A DNA stretch of 64,000 nucleotides from positions 1 through 64,000 of the forward strand of contig JACCGJ010000666.1 of the NCBI GenBank assembly GCA_013407085.1, given 5' to 3'. The first letter of the stretch is position 1; the number at the start of each line of letters is the position of its first letter. Made by a program: the position numbers and the translations under genes. This stretch comes from Atriophallophorus winterbourni. Lineage: Eukaryota; Platyhelminthes; Trematoda; Plagiorchiida; Microphallidae. The notes under the pieces are model-generated. The model saw only the letters and a program-made list of their open reading frames with translations, was not told the DNA's origin and ran no database searches. This document shows, piece by piece, positions 1 through 10,857 of the stretch.

Positions 1-430
1 TTCGAAGTAGAATACCATTTCGAAACGCTAAAATCTCACCGGAAGCACACGACCGGTTTCGAGGTTTTTGCCTCTCATCAGCCATGCGTATGCGCTGGAC
101 TCTTCGCGTTTCGAACTAGTATTTGTGTAGATGGATGGCGCAATGCGAATCGAAGTGTATCCACATTAAACAAATTTCACATTGAACAGCTTTAGCGATA
201 TTGGCGACCTGTTTCGAACAAACTAGACAAGAATCCCCAGAGTGAGCAGCGAAGCCCCCATTCTCTTGAGGTTTCCTTGCAGTCGGTGCTGCATGATCTT
301 CTTTTGCAGATTTACGAATTGTAACCATGCTCAAATCCGTTGAAAATAGAATAAAAGTTCTTGTAATAATTTTGAATTAGCTCGGATATCCACAACAATA
401 TCAAAATATCGCAAGGAGCAAACGTCCACG
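1..430 (-). pseudogene. LINE-A 5' end with PHD-like ORF1 fragment
   Basis: The minus frame 334-116 begins near MVTIRKSAKEDHAAPTARK and carries SCLVCSKQV then VQCEICLMWIH. These are the first two Cys pairs and the His of a PHD-type finger. It matches 43492-43307 closely, including the untranslated stretch 335-430. The frame then breaks. The element continues out of the window to the left. Confidence 0.6.
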
Positions 431-470
431 TTGACCTTAAAATTGAATTTTTTTCTTGAATATATAGTAT

Positions 471-750
471 ATAATGATGTCTTATGGTATTCTCTGGATA
501 ACTGGCCATTAAGGTTAACGGATCCTAGATATGGTGCTACACATTTTCATCGTAACAGTGCCTTTTATAATCATTTTTACCATATGACCTTATCCTTAAC
601 CGATATCTGCTTATATATCTGCATATATTAGTATATCATGAGGTCAGATCGTATTCTCTGGATAACTGGCCATTCAAATGTCAGGTTACCGGACCCCATA
701 CAGTTCTATAAACCATTATGTATATAACTGTCTTTTATTTATCATGAAGC
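471..750. repeat. Partial tandem repeat of about 165-170 bp
   Basis: The phrase GTATTCTCTGGATAACTGGC occurs at 486 and again at 650, with similar text on both sides. This gives roughly one and a half diverged units. No coding content is seen. Confidence 0.6.
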
Positions 751-1564
751 CTAGAAATGTTTCATTTTTTATCTTAACGTGCAAAATATTTAAAATCTAC
801 CCAAAGAAAAACGTAAAAAAACAAAAAAATTATGTTTTTTAATGTACATTCTTATTTCTTAAATGATGTACTATTTTACTTTGATGACCTCTTAACGTGC
901 TGGTGAAGAGGAAATCTTTCATTATATTCCAGTGTCTTCGAATAACGAACCATCACTGTAATTGGCCCGAAATCTATTCGCCCGAGATTTGTTCCGTATG
1001 CGATTCATTCTCCTGCATTTAACGAAAATCCGGCTGGTAAACAAATTTTGGTTCCATTCGTCGACAATTCTTCAAGAGTATTGGAGCACAGCACCCTACT
1101 GCATAATCCCTGCTATTAGCCACACCCTCTCTCATCCCCCACAATTCCTTAGATTTTCTTATTCCGAAGGATTTATGTTCCCTTTTTATTCTTCTTAACC
1201 AACCTTTCCGTAAAAACATGAATTTATGCATATATAATTTATTTATCAATTTTTATGACAACTTTATTACAATTCGCACCAATTTTTCCATAATTACCTT
1301 CCATTTCTGTTCTCCAATTGTTTCTGGCATACTTGCCATTCGTAAAACTTGACATAATTTAAATAAAATTTTATTTCTATTAGACATTGAAAATTTTTTT
1401 TCCAACTGTTTATTAATTCCCCTTATTGAACGGAAATAAATGTTTAAAAGTCCCGCTCAATTCGGTCACTTGCACTGTACTATTTTCTTTTGCTGTTCAA
1501 ATTTTGATAAACTGATCATGTATTGCTTGCTTTGGATGTCCAAGAATATATATTATTATTATAA
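751..1564. other. AT-rich stretch, nothing identified
   Basis: No frame here resembles a known domain and no clear structural repeat was seen. It may be decayed LINE sequence. Confidence 0.5.
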
Positions 1565-2984
1565 CTGTATGTAGTGATCCGGACTTATGTCGAGGAATAA
1601 CAACGGAATTTTTCCATTCTAAGGGGAAAGTTCCTGATTTGACGTATTTAAGAGATTGAGTAGTAATAAGAAGAAGTCTTCAGATCCCATTTTGCATATT
1701 GCTGATAAGAAACCTGTTTCATCAGCTTTGTAGTAAATTGTAAATTTATTACAAACTTTACCTATGTCAGAGGTTTTAATTGTAATTCTGTCTAACGTAT
1801 TGCATGAAGGGTGTTTGATTACCTCTGGATAAGAGTTGTTATTATATGAAGCATTGAAAAATGAAAGAAATTCTTCGCAAACAGCAAAAGGCTAAGTCAC
1901 TACTGTGCAATTATTACCATGTTGATCCTGTTTAATGATTAAGTTTATCTTATCTGAATTTTCCGATGCCCCAGCGTTCATTAATTTAGATAATGCTCTC
2001 TGTTTTTACTGGATTTGAGGGCTGTTGACTCATCAGAAATAAGTTTGTGGTTCATAATTTGTACTAGTGTGTCAGATAGTTCATACGCATGCAAAATGGA
2101 AGAGATGTCATGCTTATTACGAGCATATGATGTTAAATGAGCAATGCGTTTTTCTAAATTATGAGCTTTACTTAGTTTGGGGCGTCTAGCATGTCTTCGT
2201 TTCTAATGAGGTTTTTAAAGATTTCCCAATCTATGTGAGTAATTATATGTGGCTTTTTAACACTAGTTTTAATGCTATTGCAACTCAATTCGAGAAATAT
2301 AATGTTATGATCCACCTTAAAAAGGACGGAGATACGTTCAGGTTTGAAGGTGTGATACTCAGAGTAAAGACAAATTCGAGGATATTTTTATTTCGCGTTG
2401 GTTTATCAACAAACTGTGTGAAACCTGATAGTTTGGTGGTATTGGAAAAAGAATTAAGATTTATGTCGTTGCTTCCTACCAGGTTAAGTGAAGGCAGGTT
2501 AAAATCTCCTGCAATTAATTTATAGCGGGAAGAGTGGATAAAAGCTTCTATGAAACAATCGGTCAATCGTTGAAGCGAGGAAGAAGTAGTAACTGAGGGA
2601 TAGAAGATGCATTCAAGTAAGAGATCAAAGGCTGGTAGTGCCAGCCAGATAGAATCTTCGATATGATCGAAGACGGTTGAAATGATGATGTTAGCTTGGA
2701 GGTTAGAATGAACATAAACAAGGAATCCTCCTCCACGTTTTGAAACACGGTCTTTTCTAAAAATGTGATAGTTTAGAATCAGAAGTTCACAATCTGATTG
2801 TTCCTTTTCAGTCCAAGATTCAGTTATTAGAATAATATCAGCAGGATTGGACAGAAGATATGAACGTAAAGCTAATATCTTGTTAGTTATGGATCGAGCA
2901 TTGATAAGAATAAATCGGAGAGATGAGGGGCTATGATCTGAAAATGGCTTATTATGTATTTGATTATTATGTGGAGCATGTTGG
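1565..2984 (-). pseudogene. LINE-C ORF2: endonuclease and start of reverse transcriptase
   Basis: On the minus strand the frame ending at 2285 shows an apurinic-type endonuclease: NARSITNK, then LITESW, KRGGGFLVYV and IAGDFNLPSL. It is followed at 2284-1565, with frameshifts and stops, by the inter-domain region (for example CEEFLSFFNASY, YKADETGFLSAICKMG) and the first RT motif (LEWKNSVVIPRHKSGS). It breaks off there, so the RT core is absent. The BEL/Pao derivative is inserted at its 5' side at 2984/5195. Confidence 0.78.
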
Positions 2985-3357
2985 TGTTGATTCTTATTGA
3001 GAATCAAGGAATTCCCCAATATGGAGTTACGCGCAAAATCCCAGGTATTTCAGAACCAACGAGGATTTGTCAACAAAAGCGGTACTATATTGAGGCAATC
3101 AAAATAACGGAAAAACATACCTCAATTATTGGGTTAACCGGGTTAGATCCGGGTCAATATCAAAAACAGTATCGAGCACGTATCACGTTACGCACACGAG
3201 TCCAAACCAAAAATAGCGCGGTCAAAATGGAGTCAATTACACAAAAAGAAAGAGTAAAACAAAAGTGCAGTAGGAAACAAGAAAAATAGGAGTGTTTGGA
3301 TTTCACAATTCACATGAAATATTACAAATAGATATTGGAAGGTGAAAGGATCCAACA
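2985..3357 (-). repeat. LTR (3' in element sense) of the 2985-5194 element
   Basis: This 373-bp direct repeat is near-identical by eye to 4822-5194, with a handful of substitutions. It has TGTTG/CAACA ends. Confidence 0.88.
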
Positions 3358-3383
3358 CCGCCCCCCAAAGCCACCTTGGCTTT

Positions 3384-3570
3384 CTAACTATTATCACCTT
3401 CCAAAAACCATACTCGGCGTATATCTCGTTTAAGCTTTCCATCTGCAGTGCGATGCAATACTTTACGCACATGTCCGTCTGCATCCGATATGATAGCCCT
3501 TTTCCACGAACTGCGCGATGCATTCTCGTTCTGGCAGAGAACATAGTCACCGACAGCAAATTCACTCCTG
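3384..3570 (-). pseudogene. BEL/Pao integrase C-terminal fragment
   Basis: The minus strand reads EFAVGDYVLCQNENASRSSW, then KRAIISDADGHVRKVLHRTA, then DGKLKRDIRRVWFLEGDNS and a TAG stop. The VGDYVL, WKRA, G.VRKV and RR.W arrangement is the small C-terminal module that ends BEL/Pao polyproteins. It sits just before the polypurine tract, where this module belongs. It is in a different frame from the Ser/Asp-rich frame upstream, and the rest of pol is deleted. Confidence 0.75.
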
Positions 3571-3589
3571 TAATGCTGTTAGTCAAATC

Positions 3590-4114
3590 AGGACCAGGTG
3601 AAGATAGACGTTTGGTACCGACAACAACCGGTGACGGAAGACCCGCTTTCTTCGAATTCGCCGGCGATGCTGAAGACATTGCTTCCACGCAGGAAACAGC
3701 AACATCATCGTCACTCGAATCAGAGCCCGAACTGGACGCGGCAGCACGCTTCGATCCAGCGGCACCAGTTAACGAAGAGCCTTTGGCTATCAGGGGCGTC
3801 GCTTTCGTGGACAACGCTGCAACCTTTGCATTTCCTGCAGCAACCACTGCAACATCATCGTCCCTCGAATCAAAACTCGACGTAGCATTACGTTTCGAAC
3901 CGGAACCTAACAAACCAGCACTCTTACCAATCACGTTGGCTGGTGACACTTCATTGTTCGATGTATCACCACCGCAACCTTCCGGACTGTTCCACCGATC
4001 ACGTGAAATGGACATATCAGCAGCTCGGCCAGGTCCCCCGTCAAATCCGGAATCAAATACCAGTTTCGTGGGAATATCCAGATGTGTCTTCAACAGACCT
4101 GATCGCGTCGTCAA
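3590..4114 (-). pseudogene. Ser/Asp-rich open frame inside the BEL/Pao derivative
   Basis: This minus-strand frame is rich in Ala, Ser and Asp with two similar runs (SFDSRDDDVAV and SGSDSSDDDVAV), each followed by related Ala-rich text, suggesting an internal duplication. No known domain is recognised. It lies between the gag-like head and the integrase tail and may be part of the element's own short protein. Confidence 0.4.
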
Positions 4115-4722
4115 TCAGTCTCAGTAAAATCAGTGGTCAAATTATCACGATTATAACAAGGCGAAATAAAACAAGCAGGACGTCCACAACTTTGTGAGAA
4201 AGGCTGAATCGTGACAAAGTCATCAACATCTGCAACGGGTGCCTTTCGATCAAACACATCAACCGAAATTTCTGGTTCACCAGAGCTATTGCAGTCAAAC
4301 CTTTGGATATTTGGGATTGGACGACAGGTCAATGTGGTCATGGTGCAGTGGTTATGTGCTTCGCTGGGGGGAGTGAGGTCCCGGGTTCGAACCTCGGTGG
4401 CGACAATATTTTCGAAATAATTTTCGTCATCGGTACGAAGACTCAGCATTCTTTCTAAATAGAGTTTTCTAATTTCTCTCTCCTTTATCTCAATTTTGAT
4501 TTTATCGATAGCGATTTCCTGCTCTAATTTTCTCTTTTCTCTTGCTTTTCTTCTTCGTTCCATTTCGTCGAGTCTTGCCTCTTCTGGTTCAGCGAAACGG
4601 TGTCCGAATCTTTGCAAAGATTAGGAAAATGAACTGTGGGGAGAGTCATTAGTGAAAGTGTCCTCAGGAAAGGTATCAAAAATCAAATCCAACTCAGCAG
4701 AGACTTTGTTCTCGAGCGACAT
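4111..4722 (-). pseudogene. Gag-like head of the BEL/Pao derivative, one internal stop
   Basis: From an ATG at 4722 the minus strand reads MSLENKVSAELDLIFDTF and continues to an in-frame TAA at 4621-4623. The same frame then goes on into a highly charged helix (ARLDEMERRRKAREKRKLEQ and on) with coiled-coil character, as seen at the start of many retroelement Gag proteins. Downstream the frame runs through the antisense of a tRNA-like sequence (4334-4404). No zinc knuckle is seen. The assignment to Gag is an inference from position and composition. Confidence 0.55.
4334..4404 (+). tRNA. tRNA-like pseudogene, antisense inside the LTR element
   Basis: A stretch of 71 nt has a T-arm with a 7-base loop (CCGGG TTCGAAC CTCGG), a matching B box, and an A-box-like GGTGCAGTGG. 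It also has an acceptor stem pairing GTGGTCA with TGGCGAC (one mismatch, one wobble), and an anticodon stem TCGCT/AGTGA closing a 6-base all-G loop where 7 bases are usual. The short loop, weak D-stem and location in a retroelement argue for a decayed tRNA or a tRNA-derived SINE head rather than a working tRNA. Confidence 0.5.
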
Positions 4723-4821
4723 GGTAAAATCTTTCTTGAGAATTCCACTGCTATACGATTGCTTGAAAATGTCGAATCAAAATTCGGGAAGACGGATGAA
4801 CACTCCGAATTAATTGAGTAC

Positions 4822-5194
4822 TGTTGATTCCTATTGAGAATCAAGGAATTCCCCAATATGGAGTTACGCGCAAAATCCCAGGTATTTCAGAACCAACGAG
4901 GATTTGTCAACAAAAGCGGTACTATATTGAGGCAATCAAAATAACGGAAAAACATACCTCAATTATTGGGTTAAATGGGTTAGATCCGGGTCAATATCAA
5001 AAACAGTATCGAGCACGTATCACGTTACGCACACGAGTCCAAACCAAAAATAGCGCGGTCAAAATGGAGTCAGTTACACAAAAAGAAAGAGTAAAACAAA
5101 AGTGCAGTAGGAAACAAGAAAAATAGGAGTGTTTGGATTTCACAATTCACATGAAATATTACAAATAGATATTGGAAGGTGAAAGGATCCAACA
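4822..5194 (-). repeat. LTR (5' in element sense) of the 2985-5194 element
   Basis: This is the partner 373-bp repeat of 2985-3357, with the same TGTTG/CAACA ends. It is followed by the second copy of the GTTGG target site. Confidence 0.88.
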
Positions 5195-5199
5195 GTTGG

Positions 5200-6291
5200 T
5201 CTAGGTTAAAAGCCTTTGTGGTGGGATTTGAAAATTTCTCATACTTGAATAAGGGAACCTAGTAGAGTGGGTGTTAAATGAGTTAAAATATGTGAAATTG
5301 GTGTCGGGGGACCGGCTAATATGGTTAAAAAAAGTGTTGTGATGGGTTGTAATAATTCGAAAATGGGCTCGAATATTATGGACTTGGTCGATGGAATTGC
5401 CATGCCAAGTTCTGATCTAATGGATAAGGCATTATACGACGATAAAAGTTCCGAGTATTTCTTTTGTCGAAAGTTGAAGAATTCTTGAAAGGAGGTGGTG
5501 CAGGCAAAAGCGCACTAGTTTGTCGAAACTTGGGCAGGATGGTTCTTTTCCTTAAGTGAGGGGATGTAATAATTTCAGGTGGAATAATAGGTTGTGTTGA
5601 ATTATTCACAGGAGAAGGTAAAATTGGAGGTGCATTTAACTCTTGTTGCACCCCATCCAATTCCATCCATTCCTTCCATTGTTGGAAGATTCGGTGGAAT
5701 ATTGAGTGATAACGGTACGCTTATGGTACATAGTTCTCCGTTGCATTGGAGTGAGATCAGGTTTAAAAATACATTTTTAAATCTATGAATCGATTTCAAA
5801 ACATCCTTATGGGCTAAAATGTGTGATGCCGAGCATTTTTCACTAAGTTCTAATAGGATTGGGCAAGACCTGGAAGGCTTAAATTTCCTCAAACGTTTTA
5901 GCGAAGCGCAGTCCAATAGGAAGCCATAAGATGAGCAGATAGTAGTTTTTAAATATTGTGAAGCATATCTGTCGTCTATATTAAATAGTATACCATTTTT
6001 AGATCTCTGACAAATTTCAGTAACAATTGATTCAACAAACTTGTTAGTTCTATGAAGTATATCCTTGTCGATATTTGAATGATCATCCGGGAGGATAGTC
6101 AATGGTTGTAAAGTCTTGCAAACCTGTGTAACAAAAGAGTTGTTCTTTCTAATTTCATTTAATTCGGATTCTAACTTCCGTAATTTATTCAAAATAACGG
6201 AAGCGTTCTGATCTAAGTATGCGAAGCATTTGTTCGTCTTGGGGATTTTACGTAAATTAATTCGTTTTGAGATAAGTGTTTCAGTGTACAT
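5200..6291 (-). pseudogene. LINE-C ORF1 region
   Basis: The minus-strand frame 6291-5602 (about 229 aa) has a heptad-rich stretch (LNKLRKLESELNEIRKNN) and then an RNA-binding-like section (SRSCPILLELSEKCSASHIL and on), as in ORF1 of many LINEs. A Pro-rich continuation (5666-5376) leads toward ORF2. With the nested LTR element removed, this lines up with the endonuclease at 2984, so ORF1 and ORF2 belong to one LINE. Confidence 0.65.
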
Positions 6292-6639
6292 ATTTCAAAT
6301 AGTATAAATAAAATGATGATCAAAAGAATGGGAGATATAAAATAAACGTTTCCGTAATTATAAAATATTTGGCAATCACGTACCGTTTTCAAACCAAGCG
6401 CGACCTATATCTACTTATGAGTTTATGATAAGAATTTTTGGATAGTAATTCGTTATAAGTGTGGGGTTTCGCACTGGCCCAGCCGTCAGTCAGGAAACAC
6501 AACCGAACTCTAACTCGTGTATTGGCCGAAAAAATGAATAACACAAAGTTGTACAGTGAATAAAACTCCGCCAAGGACGGTCCCAAGCTCGTCTGAGAAA
6601 AGAGGAGGGTTGGTCTTAGGGCTAGCAAACCTATCCCGT
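6292..6639. other. Unassigned stretch upstream of LINE-C ORF1
   Basis: This may include the 5' untranslated part of the LINE-C copy. No domain is visible. Confidence 0.4.
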
Positions 6640-6920
6640 CAAACCTACATTGCTACGGAAACGAAGACAACAGATCCGTGATTCGGTCATGTCTGCAGGA
6701 TGGATCCCAGTTCGCATACGAAGGTAGCCATTCACTTGCGTCCGCAAGGTAAACGAAAAAGTGGACAGCCCAAGGAAACTTGGCGCAGAACGTTGGAACG
6801 CGAACTACGTGCACAGGGATTCACGGTGCAGACAGCAACGGAAGCAGCGACAGACCGGAACCACTGGCGTGAAGTTGTCTTCGCCTCATGTGCCACCCGG
6901 CACGGAGAGGACTGACTGAC
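6640..6920 (+). pseudogene. 3' end of an RTE-like LINE ORF2
   Basis: The plus strand reads FGHVCRMDPSSHTKVAIHLR then PQGKRKSGQPKETWRRTLER and HWREVVFASCATRHGED before TGA. This is the characteristic C-terminus of LINE polyproteins (a GRPKETWRRT-like motif, then a Cys-containing end). A TGAC/TGAG simple repeat (6913-6941) follows as the tail. Everything upstream of this tail is missing. Confidence 0.8.
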
Positions 6921-6941
6921 TGAGTGAGTGAGTACAGTGAA

Positions 6942-7477
6942 TGATAATCACAATATGCACGAACTATCGATCTTGATGGATGATTAATCGATAGTTCGTT
7001 CACTGTCAATAATCAATTCACGATAAACGATCAATGTGGTGCAGGCAAGGCATGGCACGTTCGCTGCTCCGCAGCATAAATGAACGGTAAGAGTTTCTTC
7101 AAGCGTTTTGAATTTTCCTGCAGATGTGCACATACGAGAATAGAGAAGAAGAGAGTTCTAAATTTGTGCATATATGATTAAGAATGGTTACGTAGAACTT
7201 TAGTGTCGGATATAGGAATGCTTAATAGCCTTGTTTGATTGCGCAGATCATATCGAATATAATCGTGTGAGCGCATGCTAGACTGAAGCTTAACTCGCTG
7301 CTCGGTAATGATTCGAAAGAAAATAAATAGATTGAGACGAATTCTGCGTAGCTATATTGGTTCGACATTCAACAATTTACACCTTTCAAGTTAAGACGAG
7401 GGGTTGGAATGACCTACAGTTATATTGCTAAAAGTACGTTGAAGGCTAAGTAACGCATTTCCATGTGATAACAGATG

Positions 7478-7480
<3 letters not shown>
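6942..7480. other. Unassigned stretch
   Basis: A short inverted repeat (AACTATCGAT at 6961 and ATCGATAGTT at 6988) forms a stem around a TTGATGGATGATTA-like loop. No coding sequence was recognised. Confidence 0.4.
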
Positions 7481-7568
<88 letters not shown>

Positions 7569-7648
7569 TATTATTATTATTATTATTAGGTTCTAAATGT
7601 TTATGGTATTATGGTATGGTATTATTATTATTATTATTATTATTATTA
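7480..7648. repeat. (ATT)n microsatellite in two blocks
   Basis: ATT/TTA trinucleotides run from 7480 to 7588 with one interruption (ACT), and again from 7618 to 7648. The long Leu frame across it is meaningless. Confidence 0.97.
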
Positions 7649-7799
7649 AAATATTCGAGAATTGCTAGGACCTTGAACATATAAAGTTCAATTTTACTTT
7701 CACGTAAAATGAATTTATCGCTAATTAAGCCAAACTTTTGTCTTGATCTCGTGATGAGGTGTCTGGCTTGCTCATTCAAATGAAGAAAAGAGGACTATC

Positions 7800-10700
7800 T
7801 ATTTAATTCGTGTAGGTGTGATGGTTGAGCCATTTCATAAGTGTGCTTCAATGGATTGAACAACGTAATCCCATATAGTCTGTCTTAGAAGCAGAAAATT
7901 CTAAACCCCATTGTGCACCCCAGCTTGATAGACAGGCAAGATAATAGTTAATTGACATCAGAAACTTCAACATTTCACCAGGCGGAAATTTCATGACGAC
8001 ATTTATGTCATCAGCGAAGATAAATTGCTCAGAGTGATCTACAAAAATTGGCATATAATTAACATAGATAAGGAAAAAGTGAACCTAGAACGCTGCTTTG
8101 AATTACGCCGCTTGAAATCGTCTGATTATTTGAGGAAACAACATTAACGTGAACTGAATAGGTGCGATCACATAAAAATGAACGAAAGCTCTATAAAGGC
8201 ATATGAATACCTAATTATGATAATTTCAAAAAAAATCCGATCGAATGCTTCTCTAATGTTGAAGAATACAACAATCACTGCTAATCCTTGTTTAAGGGAG
8301 CGGTTATGAGATTTAATTATTGCAACTGGCAGGTTTCACATGACTTCTAGTTGATGAATCCACGTTGGACCGGGAAGAACGATTCTGGAACACGGTAGCC
8401 TGACAAAGATTTTTTGACTAACTCTTCAAATAACCTTGAGAGAATAGAAGTATGATTAATATGGCGATTATTTGTGACGAGGTTCAAGTTACCAGATTAT
8501 GAACGGGGGATAATAACAGAGTAATTCCAATGATTTGTGAAAATTCCGGATTTGAGAGAAATATAGAAAATATATAATAAAATTAAGGAAAATCTTCACC
8601 ATTGTTGTATAAGATTGCTGCTATGAAACCTACATCATCAGGCTTATAACAGATTTTATTTTGACGAGAAATATCTCTCACTTATTGTGAAGACAAATTA
8701 AGGGAGCCGGTAGTATTTATGAGGATGTTATTTTTGCGGGTTGATAGTAAGGGTTGTTATTGATCGAGCTGCTGAAGAACGTAGATAAAGTCTGTCTTGT
8801 TTTGACCGGGTCAAACGTGAATATTTCTTTATCCGATTCGTGATATATAGAGGATAGAACGTCATTTTTCAACATGATACACCTAGACTTCGTAAGAGAA
8901 TTTGAAGCCTGCGTCTTTGAGTTACGGCTTAGAGCTTTTTGTCTTGACGTTCTAGAAAGCGAATCTCAACATTTGGAAGAGAAATCACGTCGGCGTATAA
9001 CTAAAAAATTACACTTGTTTCGCTAAAGCAGAAAGTCGAATAACCTCTTCAATCCGAAGGTTTATTTGGCCGTGCTTAGGCTTCCTGATATGATAGGTAG
9101 ACGAACTTCGAATGCATGCTCAGGTGTTATCATTGAAAATCGACGAGATGCAATTGAAAACTGAGGAAAGAAAAATTCGTACCATTCATAGGTTCTAAGC
9201 TTCGAAAATGTAGTCCAGTTGACATCAACTTTCTCATCATTGTGTATGTGTGCTTGCTTTTGAGAAAGATATCAAACACAGTTTACCATATTATGGTCGC
9301 AACCGGTTAGTAAAACTGAGATTTCAACGTTGCTTGGATCAGTGCCTAAAGTAATGATCAGATCTGAATCTTGTAGGATTCTTAACCGATGATGAATCGT
9401 TCCGGAGATGGATGCAAGGCTATTTGAATTATAGTGATAGTTCCAGCAGGTGTATGGCATGTTGAAATCTCCACCAATAATTTTATTACTTAAGGGGGCG
9501 ATAAATGTCTTAGTGAAGCCATTTATTAGCTTATGAATTGTTATTGTGGATGGAGATCGTGGGTTGTAAATACACCCTATAAGAGCATCAAGAGAAGGTA
9601 CGGAGATCCAATTTGAGTTGTCTAGATCATTTAATATGCGAGAACTATGTATTCATACCGGAAAATCTGTTCTAAGATAATTAAGATAACCAACACCAGT
9701 GTGGTTGCGGTGCCTACGAAACATGAGATAGTTGGACAGTTCAGGTGAAACGTTAGGAACGTTATAAGTTGTACATGTTTCTGTTATAAGAACTTTTACC
9801 TGTTGGTCTAAGAGCAAGAAATGTTGAAAGGGATAGAGCTAATTATTAATCGACCAAGCATTGAATGAGAAAAGTTGAATTTTGAGATGTTCCACATGTG
9901 TAACTAAAAAGAATTACCCGGGTTGTCTGAAGTTGATGTGTTAATAAAGGTAGGGGCTTTGGTAATGTAGGAAGAAATTTTCCATTTGGCCATACCTAGT
10001 TTGGAAGGGGTTCAGGTGAGCAGTGAACTGGTTCCCATTCATGAAGGAAAGATGATCTAGGAGACCTGTAGCGTATTGGAGTAGAGAAGTGTGGGGGATA
10101 GTAATAGGGCTATTTACGAGAAAAGTGTCTTTGGGAGGAATACTTGGAACAAATCTGTCAGATATAACCGAAAATCTATATCTACGGATGATGAGTATGT
10201 ATATCATAGGGTGACTTATTTTGATCAATGTTTTCCCGGCCGTATGCATCCTGTTAATGCGCGGTCCACTACTTAGTATAAGTGAATTTGTTTCGAAAAT
10301 AGGGAGCACAACTTTTTTTACTAGATATAACTATAGATCGAGCGGAGAGCTGTAAACCAGCGGTGGCGGTTTCATCAATGATGAATTTCTATCAGGTCAA
10401 AAAGTTGACATTGTGCATCAATATTTAACTTCGAATGAACTGTTGGGAATTGATGCCTGACATAATAGTATTATCAGAAGCTAGAGTTTTGGGTGCAGAA
10501 ACCGATGCGCAAAAATCAACAACAACATCCTGGTCTATGAGGTTGATGATATCCGCAGATTGTTTCACATCTTTTGAACGCTTGAAAAGGCACTATCGTT
10601 GTGAAGTTGTGTTGTCAGGTTTGATCAAAATATTAGAAATTTGTGGCAAACGTTTTAAGACTTGTTGATTGATAATGATATGCAAGGCATAATTTTCGTC

Positions 10701-10850
10701 GACAAAGTTTATTAAAATAAGGCTCAATTACTATTAGAAGGTTTTCTGAGTCTAGTTACAGATGCTGAGTCTAGGTGGAAGCCATATATCGACAATAATA
10801 TCTTTTAACTTCGATTGAAGGTTATCTGTCAGCCACATTGGGAAAAATAA
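7800..10850 (-). pseudogene. Decayed LINE-C copy (ORF1, endonuclease, RT)
   Basis: Reading the minus strand from right to left: 10850-9941 resembles ORF1. At 9800-9272 come endonuclease signatures (LITET, FRRHRNHTGVGYL, then IIGGDFNMPYTCWNYH). At 8054-7848 there is an RT active-site segment (IFADDINVV, with both Asp kept) and SSWGAQWGLEFSASKT. Many stops and frameshifts lie between. A LINE-B RT fragment begins at 10858 on the other strand, so later insertion has cut this copy. Confidence 0.68.
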
Positions 10851-10857
10851 GATTTTA

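Larger units (their letters stand above)
2985..5194 (-). mobile_element. BEL/Pao-derived short LTR element with intact target duplication
   Basis: Two direct repeats of 373 bp (2985-3357 and 4822-5194) both start TGTTG and end CAACA. They are flanked by GTTGG on both sides (2980-2984 and 5195-5199), a perfect 5-bp target duplication. A purine run (GGGGGGCGG on the minus strand) next to the LTR at 3358 looks like the polypurine tract, so the element reads on the minus strand. The interior of about 1.46 kb carries a gag-like head and, directly after a Ser/Asp-rich section, the tail of a BEL/Pao integrase. Protease, reverse transcriptase and the integrase core are missing, so it must depend on other copies. 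It lies inside a LINE-C copy. Confidence 0.85.

Noticed and set aside
2954..3289. Plus-strand frame of about 100 codons repeated at 4824-5126
   Set aside because: It lies inside the two LTRs. Repetition reflects the LTR pair, not a duplicated gene.
3342..4127. 261-codon plus-strand frame
   Set aside because: It is the antisense shadow of the minus-strand BEL/Pao derivative, whose integrase tail, polypurine tract and gag-like head all read on the minus strand.
7475..7684. Poly-Leu open frame
   Set aside because: It is the translation of an ATT microsatellite.
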